Assembly: GCA_026770585.1 (NCBI GenBank)
Contig: MU646393.1
Coordinates: forward strand, 653,060-663,488
Direction of reading: 5' to 3'
DNA length: 10,429 nt
Source: Baffinella frigidus
Taxonomy: Eukaryota; Cryptophyceae; Cryptomonadales; Baffinellaceae
A program made the position numbers and the translations under genes. Every line of letters begins with the position of its first letter. Position 1 is the first letter of the stretch. The notes below the pieces were generated by a model. The model did no database searches. It worked only from the letters and a program-made list of their open reading frames with translations, and was not told the origin of the DNA. Shown here one piece after another: positions 6,644 through 10,429 of the stretch.

Positions 6644-6758
6644 GCTCTGCCTGAGTTTTATTCTGGCTCGTCCTAAAGGCTTTCTATACGCCCTTTTGTA
6701 CTGGATCTCTGCTCTTAAATACTTTTAAGGACGAGCCAGAATAAAACTCAGGCAGAGG
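6644..6758. mobile_element. Inverted-repeat element (L), perfect 30-nt arms, TSD TA
   Basis: The arms 6645-6674 and 6728-6757 (CTCTGCCTGAGTTTTATTCT... and its complement) are perfect over 30 nt. Including one mismatched end base, the element is flanked by TA on both sides (6642-6643, 6759-6760). The central 53 nt are AT-rich and non-coding. Its left end matches the right end of the 3970-4091 element. Confidence 0.85.
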
Positions 6759-6915
6759 TAGGACGCCAGCCACGGTGCGCCCGGGTCTGTGCGCGTATGA
6801 GGACAGACGCACCTTGCCACGCAGATTGCCATCAGGGTTAGGTCTTGGGGGTTAGCGTTGGTGATGGGGATCAGTGTGGGTTTCAGGGTTTCGTAGGGCA
6901 GACGCAGCTTGTCAC

Positions 6916-7083
6916 CCACCAACCCTCACGGTTTGGGCAAATGATCGAATTTGGCGGTACGTAATGCCCTGGGATGAAGTCGGATCCCGACGTCGGTTAT
7001 TTTTAAAACTCCAAAATCAAGGTGTTTAGAGTTTTAAAACTGGCACGTAATTTCCCATTTGCCCAAACCGTGAGAGCTGGTGG
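6916..7083. mobile_element. CCACCARCC-family element (F), TSD AC
   Basis: Termini CCACCAACCCTCACGGTTTG and CAAACCGTGAGAGCTGGTGG, flanked by AC (6914-6915, 7084-7085). The arms run through GGGCAAATG. Inside, TTTTAAAACTC (7001-7011) pairs with GAGTTTTAAAA (7029-7039). The outer 40 bp are close to those of the 6346 element, while the interior is different. Similar CAGACGCA sequences lie on both sides at 6804 and 7085. Confidence 0.9.
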
Positions 7084-7092
7084 ACAGACGCA

Positions 7093-7298
7093 CCACTCGA
7101 GGCTGGAAGGGGGGGTATTTTAAATGTGGGGTTGTTAAAATTTGTACCAGTCACGGGCGGGCTTGGTCACGTATCTGGGGGAATTCCCCCAGATACGTGA
7201 CCAAACGCCCCTATTTGTATGAAATTTACTACACATTTTTTTTTCCACTTGTAAAAGAATCCCTGATTTGAAATAGTCACATTTCTAGCCTCGAGTGG
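7093..7298. mobile_element. Inverted-repeat element (G) with 42-nt perfect palindrome
   Basis: Short termini CCACTCGAGGCT (7093-7104) and AGCCTCGAGTGG (7287-7298). At the core, 7163-7204 is a perfect 42-nt palindrome centred on GAATTC (TTGGTCACGTATCTGGGG...). No matching 2-bp flank was found, so the outer borders are less sure. It contains ATGAAATTTACTACACA, shared with the inner arm of the element at 2377-2516. Confidence 0.7.
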
Positions 7299-7340
7299 TT
7301 GTCGCCGCCATTCCTCCCACACGTGAGCACTTGGAGCGGC

Positions 7341-7365
7341 AACCCTAAACTCTAAACCCTAACAG
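7341..7365 (+). repeat. Short telomere-like run forming an acceptor site
   Basis: AACCCTAAACTCTAAACCCT directly followed by AACAG, immediately before the exon at 7366. It is a fragment of CCCTAAA-type repeat and also supplies CTAAA/CTAAC sequences that resemble branch points. Confidence 0.6.
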
Positions 7366-7452
7366 GTGCCGCCGGAGGTGGTGAGCTCCGTCTTGAAGCT
7401 CAAGGAGTATCGAGACGCGATAGACCAGCGGAGGATGAAATCTTTGGAAAAC
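7366..7452 (+). CDS. Predicted exon 3, 29 codons, helical
   Basis: This is the best-looking exon in the window, bounded by CCCTAACAG| and |GTGAGTCGCC, the strongest donor seen here. The 29 codons read VPPEVVSSVLKLKEYRDAID and then QRRMKSLEN, an amphipathic, charged helix pattern with heptad-like spacing. Both ends are phase 0, as for the neighbouring predicted exons. The upstream frame has stops in the telomere-like run, which fixes the 5' border. I do not recognise the family. The donor region is duplicated just downstream (36-bp repeat), so a longer in-frame splice form is possible. Confidence 0.65.
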
Positions 7453-7512
7453 GTGAGTCGCCTCCCCCACACCCACTCTTTGGAAAACGTGAGTCGCCCC
7501 CCGCACACCCAC
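7441..7512 (+). repeat. 36-bp tandem duplication of the exon 3 donor
   Basis: TCTTTGGAAAACGTGAGTCG with the following CCTCCCCCACACCCAC is repeated at once (7441-7476, 7477-7512). Both copies keep GTGAGT (7453 and 7489), and the period is 12 codons with no stop. A third, decayed CCCCCCACACCCACGCGC unit lies near 7545. Confidence 0.85.
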
Positions 7513-7606
7513 GCGCGATGAACTCTTAAAAAAAAATGTGGTGCGGCCCCCCACACCCACGCGCAATGCGCCTGCCCCCCGCCTACTTAGCAGCGACCGA
7601 GGACCT

Positions 7607-7630
7607 TTTCACCTTGAATTCAAGGTGAAA
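7607..7630. repeat. Perfect 24-nt palindrome centred on GAATTC
   Basis: TTTCACCTTGAA followed by its exact complement. It sits in predicted intron 3. It may be the core of a further inverted-repeat element, but no outer arms were recognised. Confidence 0.8.
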
Positions 7631-7737
7631 TTCCGGTTAGGTTCCAGGGCAATGGATAAGATGCTAGCACAAATCGTTTAGATGGACCGTATCCGTGAAG
7701 CCCCCGGCGGCAACCCCCCGCCATGCGCCGCTCCCAC

Positions 7738-8150
7738 AAATGACGGGGGGGCAGCTTCAGAGCCATCTGGCGTAGCAGCCCCGCTGCCCCCCCCGTCATT
7801 TCCCTGCACCCCTACGCCAGATGGCTCTGAGCGGCAGCGAGGTACATGCGCCTCGCTGGAACGATTTGCAGTGCGGGACCTGTGCCCACCGTCATTTCCC
7901 TGCACTCCTTCTTCTTTATTGCTCTCGATACAGGTCCTAAAATAGGCCCTTGCGCCTTGAGTTGAGTGATACAAAAGTTTATCAGCCTTAAGAAACGGGC
8001 CCGCCTCGGAGACAAGAGCTATAATGGCTCCAGCGTCAAAAGCAATTCTCGGTAAAAGCCTGCACCCACACGCCAGATGGCTCTGAGCGGCAGCCAGGTA
8101 CATGCGCCTCGCTGGACCCCCCCCCCTTCTATTTGCAGTGCGGGACCTGT
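7738..8150. repeat. Nested inverted and direct repeat (J)
   Basis: TCAGAGCCATCTGGCGTA (7757-7774) is inverted at 7813-7830. Around and between these, AATGACGGGGGGG and CCCCCCCCGTCATT form a second inverted pair. The right arm and its flank, CGCCAGATGGCTCTGAGCGG with AGGTACATGCGCCTCGCTGG, recur as a direct repeat at 8071-8119. TTTGCAGTGCGGGACCTGTG follows both copies (7864, 8132). On the minus strand the repeated segment reads RRMYLAAAQSHLA, so it could be a duplicated exon, but the evidence is thin. The long open minus frame across 7678-8298 is mostly repeat. Confidence 0.65.
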
Positions 8151-8333
8151 GGTCAGTTGGATTCTGACTGGTGCAGCATGTCCTCATGCCGCTGCAGTGT
8201 CCCAGCAGTCCTAGCCACACAGCGGACTTCGAAGGGATTGAATATATGGGGGGGTGATGAACGTGGCGATACAGGTGTAAAGTCACTCCGGGGAACACGT
8301 TTCTGGGGGAAATAACCTAAAGGAGTCGCAGTG

Positions 8334-8546
8334 TATCTTCAGCAACGTTATAGTAACTTGATCTTCTCAAGTCACACGATGCACGCGCGCGCAGAGGGCG
8401 ATACCCGCCGTTGTGCGCAGCTGAGGGTACGCCGCTGCGCAGCCGCAGGGGCCAGAAGGGTAAGCATGATCCCGCCTATCTTCAGCAACAGTATAGCATC
8501 TTCATCGTCTTTTCAAGTGACACGATGCACGCGCGAGCAGAGGGCG
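8334..8546 (+). repeat. Direct repeat spanning the exon 4 acceptor
   Basis: TATCTTCAGCAACGTTATAG through GATGCACGCGCGCGCAGAGGGCG (8334-8400) recurs at 8477-8546, with about 143 bp between starts. The second copy ends with the acceptor-like GCGCGAGCAG before exon 4. The first copy has a matching GCGCGCAG but no following exon. Between them lies a copy of the exon-2-like segment (8407-8476). Confidence 0.75.
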
Positions 8547-8663
8547 CGGCAGCAGGCCGTCAAGGACGCGGCGCGCACGCAGATGCTGCTCAGGCAGAAG
8601 GAGGAGAAAATCCGGAGAGAGCACGACGCTGAGAAGCAGAAGAGGCGGGAACGCGCCCAGGAG
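8541..8663 (+). CDS. Predicted exon 4, 41 codons, coiled-coil-like
   Basis: From the acceptor GCGCGAGCAG|AGG, the frame gives RARQQAVKDAARTQMLLRQK followed by EEKIRREHDAEKQK and RRERAQE, ending at GAG|GTCTGC. It is almost entirely charged or helix-forming residues and would form a long single helix or coiled coil. Length is a multiple of three, phase 0 at both ends. A second in-frame acceptor (GGCAGCAG|GCC) lies 15 nt downstream. The open frame runs on to 8747, but that part is the arm of an inverted-repeat element, so a splice near 8663 is preferred. Family unknown. Confidence 0.55.
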
Positions 8664-8685
8664 GTCTGCCCACACGAGGATGCTA

Positions 8686-8888
8686 GAGCCAATGTGGTAG
8701 GACTTGGCCAAAGCGAACTTCGAACTTGCGAGATTGCGAACTTCTAGATGGACCGTAATTATTAGTAAACACCATTTTGTACTGCAAAATTTGAATTTAA
8801 AACACTACATGTCCAAACGGGTCCATCTAGAAGTTCGCAATCTCGCAAGTTCGAACTTCGCTTTGGCCAAGTCCTACCAGATTGGCTC
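8686..8888. mobile_element. Inverted-repeat element (H), about 69-nt arms, TSD TA
   Basis: The longest arms in the window: 8686-8754 and 8820-8888 differ at only two positions (GAGCCAATSTGGTAGGAC... inward to CTAGATGGACC). The 65-nt AT-rich loop is non-coding. TA flanks both sides (8684-8685, 8889-8890), though CTAG symmetry makes the exact border ambiguous. It lies 22 bp downstream of the proposed exon 4 donor. Confidence 0.9.
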
Positions 8889-8891
8889 TAG

Positions 8892-9188
8892 AGGGACCTA
8901 TTTAAAACCGAGGTTGACGGATTTGCGGGGGAGTTGGCTTGAGGAAAACGACGTCTACATTTTTTTCTTCGAGATTAAGACAGCACCTCTGCTGGCGCCT
9001 CCGGCAAGTTGGTCACGCGAGACTGTGAGCCTCCCTTGGTCGGACAGGTGATGAGCCTCAATGGTTGACTAATGAAGGTAAGTTCTCTCTCGCTTGTGTA
9101 TCGGGCCTTGGCCGGCGCGGCCTCTCTCCTCCCAAGCGGGGTCACAGTGACTGTCTTTGTATGGGCAACATGTCACGAGACGTGAAGC
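8892..9188. other. Intronic stretch, no gene seen
   Basis: Mixed composition with no long frame that looks coding. A good donor-like GAAG|GTAAGT is at 9075-9081, but no convincing exon precedes it. Confidence 0.4.
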
Positions 9189-9315
9189 TAAACCCTACGC
9201 CCTAAACCCTGCGCCCTGAACCCTGAACCCTGAACCCTGCACCCTAAACTCTGAACCCTGAACCCTAACCTCTAAACCCTGAACCCTAGACCCTGAATCC
9301 AAACCCTGAACCCTG
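9189..9315. repeat. Telomere-like CCCTAAA/CCCTGAA array
   Basis: Head-to-tail AACCCTGAACCCTGAACCCT with CCCTAAA, CCCTACG and CCCTGCG variants. The C-rich strand is on plus, opposite in orientation to the 1348-1592 tract. It is internal and degenerate, and lies in predicted intron 4. Confidence 0.85.
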
Positions 9316-9316
9316 G

Positions 9317-9342
9317 TTTCTTATGAGAGAGGTACCCCTGTA
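9317..9342 (+). repeat. Dispersed repeat TTTCTTATGAG...TACCCCTGTA, copy 1
   Basis: This 26-bp sequence is repeated at 10030-10055 with one substitution. An inverted, more diverged copy begins at 9934. Here it abuts the telomere-like array; a small hairpin, CGCGTTGCA/TGCAACGCG (9385-9393, 9400-9408), follows. Confidence 0.7.
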
Positions 9343-9384
9343 TTGCATCGCCGGGTCGGATGCGGTCGGATGCGGTGCCAGCTA

Positions 9385-9698
9385 CGCGTTGCAGAACCAT
9401 GCAACGCGCGCTTGATTGATGTGCGTTTGGTGCGATGCACTGCCAGGGCGAAGTTTTTGTACTAGTCAACTCAAGGCGAAAATCGAAAATCGAAGTACAC
9501 CAATGGTGTATCTCGTTTCTAAAGTTGACAGATTTGTGGGGGTGTTGACTTTCACAAAATATCCGGATTCGCAGTGCAATGTCAAAACAACGCGGCAGGT
9601 TTGGCACTCTAGTAAATTTCATGCATTCGGGGAACTCCGAACCATCTAAAAAAATGCCTGGCGGGATGGAATTGACGTGCGTTGTGGTGCAATCGCAG
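9385..9698. other. Intronic stretch with dispersed repeat, no gene seen
   Basis: 9451-9480 read on the minus strand resembles 7951-7980 (about 80%, core CGCCTTGAGTTGA). TACACCAATGGTGTA at 9496-9510 is a small hairpin. 9610-9622 carries AGTAAATTTCATG, similar to the inner arm of the 2377 element. No exon is supported before 9699. Confidence 0.4.
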
Positions 9699-9743
9699 AA
9701 CGACGCGGAGGCGGAAAACCAGGCGAAAGAGCTGGAGCGTGAG
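9699..9743 (+). CDS. Predicted exon 5, 15 codons, charged
   Basis: The acceptor GTGCAATCGCAG is followed by NDAEAENQAKELERE and a proposed donor, GAG|GTCAGC, phase 0 at both ends. The composition continues the charged helix of exon 4. The exon is very short, and the frame is open further, so the 3' border is uncertain. Its 3' half is duplicated at 10084-10106 together with downstream sequence. The gene continues beyond the window or ends in sequence not recognised. Confidence 0.4.
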
Positions 9744-9821
9744 GTCAGCTCCAGCCTCGATTTGATCCACTTCGGAGGACTGCTGTGTCAGACCAGCGCC
9801 ATTGCCCCTCACCACCTGTGG

Positions 9822-9902
9822 ACTATTGGAGCCATTGCCCCTCCCACAACTATTGGAGCCATTGCCCCTCCCACAACTATTGGAGCCATTGCCCCTCCCA
9901 CA
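9822..9902 (+). repeat. 27-bp tandem repeat, three exact units
   Basis: The unit starts ACTATTGGAGCCATTGCCCC and ends TCCCACA; three identical copies lie at 9822-9848, 9849-9875 and 9876-9902, with a partial unit before them (9799-9821). Variant units reappear at 10357-10429 and run off the right edge. Confidence 0.92.
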
Positions 9903-9933
9903 ACACCCATCCCCTCGAGAGACTCGCCTCCTG

Positions 9934-10055
9934 TACAGGGGAACCTCGCTGATTACAAACAGCCTCCCCCTAGGACCCTACAGTAGGCCTATGCCTAGGA
10001 TCCTGTGGTGGTCCCCAGGAGGAGGGCGCTTTCTTATGAGCGAGGTACCCCTGTA
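9934..10055. mobile_element. Imperfect inverted-repeat element (P)
   Basis: The left end TACAGGGGAACCTCGCTGAT pairs with the right end GAGCGAGGTACCCCTGTA. The interior is CCTAGG-rich, with CCTACAGTAGG near 9978. No clear target duplication. Its right end is the same sequence as the single copy at 9317-9342. Confidence 0.6.
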
Positions 10056-10154
10056 GCTGGCTCACAGCACACATCACACGCGACAGGCGAAAGAGCTGGA
10101 GCGCGAGGTCAGCTCCAGCCTCGATTTGATCCACGTCGGAGGACTGCTGTCTCA

Positions 10155-10347
10155 ATCATGCAAAAAGCTTACGTTAACGCAGTTGTAACTTTGGTACAAA
10201 ATTTATAATGGAAAACATTCTTGGGCTTTAAAAGTCCTGAAATCGCTTTTAAAATCGTTTTAGAGCCCGGTTGACCATCAACGGCTCCAGTACGCCTACG
10301 TTAACCGACCCCTTAAGGGGTCCGTTAACGTAAGCTTTTGGCATTAT
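10155..10347. mobile_element. Inverted-repeat element (I) inserted in duplicated block
   Basis: Termini ATCATGCAAAAAGCTTACG... and its complement match at 23 of 25 positions (10155-10179, 10323-10347). Inner pairs are GGGCTTTAAAA/TTTTAGAGCCC and the perfect 16-nt palindrome 10307-10322 (GACCCCTTAAGGGGTC). It lies exactly where the 9720-9790 copy runs on from GTCA to GACC, so that copy is an empty-site reference. No exact flanking duplication remains. Confidence 0.8.
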
Positions 10348-10356
10348 CGACCCCGC

Positions 10357-10429
10357 GTTGCCCCTCACCAGTTGTGGATTATTGGAGCCATTGCCCCTCA
10401 CGAGCTTGGGCTATTGGAGCCATTGCCCC
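10357..10429 (+). repeat. Variant units of the 27-bp repeat, running off the edge
   Basis: Three degenerate units with TTGCCCCTCACCAGTTGTGG, ATTGGAGCCATTGCCCCTCA and TATTGGAGCCATTGCCCC. They correspond to the sequence after the first copy of the duplication (9799 onward). Confidence 0.85.

Larger units (their letters stand above)
9720..10154 (+). repeat. 71-bp direct duplication, offset 364 bp
   Basis: 9720-9790 and 10084-10154 differ at three positions (CAGGCGAAAGAGCTGGAGCG... to GGACTGCTGT). The block carries the 3' part of exon 5 and following intron. A diverged inverted relative lies at 871-905 (TCCGAAGTGGATCACATCGA on plus), so this is a dispersed family as well as a local duplication. 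The second copy is followed at once by the element at 10155. Confidence 0.9.

Noticed and set aside
6916-7083. Rho-independent terminators at the hairpins
   Set aside because: The hairpins lack a following T-run and the context is eukaryotic; the end motifs and 2-bp flanks explain them as elements.
7678-8298. 206-residue minus-strand ORF
   Set aside because: Most of it is inverted or direct repeat sequence and homopolymer C/G runs. Only the short RRMYLAAAQSHLA segment looks coding and it is itself repeated.
9029-9081. Exon before the strong donor GAAG|GTAAGT
   Set aside because: Only a short frame (TGDEPQWLTNE) precedes it, with no matching acceptor in phase and no repeat or composition support.
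9822-9902. CRISPR-like array
   Set aside because: The 27-bp units are directly joined with no unique spacers, and the setting is eukaryotic.
1-10429. tRNA, rRNA or other structured RNA genes
   Set aside because: The many hairpins are long simple inverted repeats; no cloverleaf, A/B box pair or rRNA segment was recognised.

Overview
The window is nuclear DNA of a eukaryote, most likely a microalga or related protist. It has no bacterial gene layout. Coding potential comes in short pieces bounded by splice-like sites, and two stretches carry TTTAGGG/CCCTAAA-type telomere-like sequence. The one protein with a clear N-terminus starts with a signal peptide followed by a basic, Ala/Ser/Arg-rich stretch, a layout known from complex (secondary) plastids. 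A cryptophyte, dinoflagellate or similar alga would fit, but the species cannot be named from the sequence, and no gene here could be assigned to a named family.

Layout. 1-476 is a degenerate (CAGN)n array. 586-1310 holds duplicated blocks with minus-strand exon-like copies (best copy 1002-1100). 1348-1592 is telomere-like. 1617-3250 is a decayed tandem repeat interrupted by three inverted-repeat elements. 3315-3695 holds palindromes and a 20-bp tandem repeat split by a 99-bp element. 4090-5360 is a predicted two-exon minus-strand gene for an acidic protein with an N-terminal presequence. From 5486 rightward a divergent plus-strand gene is predicted with at least five exons (5486-5788, 5957-6097, 7366-7452, 8541-8663, 9699-9743), all joined in phase 0. 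It encodes a low-complexity N-terminus and then a charged, coiled-coil-like region; its 3' end is outside the window. The two start codons lie about 125 bp apart, so 5361-5485 may be a shared promoter.

The dominant feature is a dense set of short non-coding elements (99-220 bp) with terminal inverted repeats, almost all in predicted introns or intergenic repeats. Five of them (2552-2722, 4394-4522, 4556-4715, 6346-6495, 6916-7083) share the terminus CCACCA[AG]CC and each is flanked by an exact 2-bp direct repeat (TT, CT, AT, AT, AC). Their interiors differ, yet each interior is complementary to itself, giving private nested hairpins. Other elements can be delimited because a repeat copy without the insertion lies in the same window (3565-3663, 2377-2516, 2726-2945, 10155-10347). 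Together they look like a MITE- or introner-like population active in this genome.

All exon calls are by-eye predictions from reading frame, phase and splice-like dinucleotides; no transcript or homology evidence was available.
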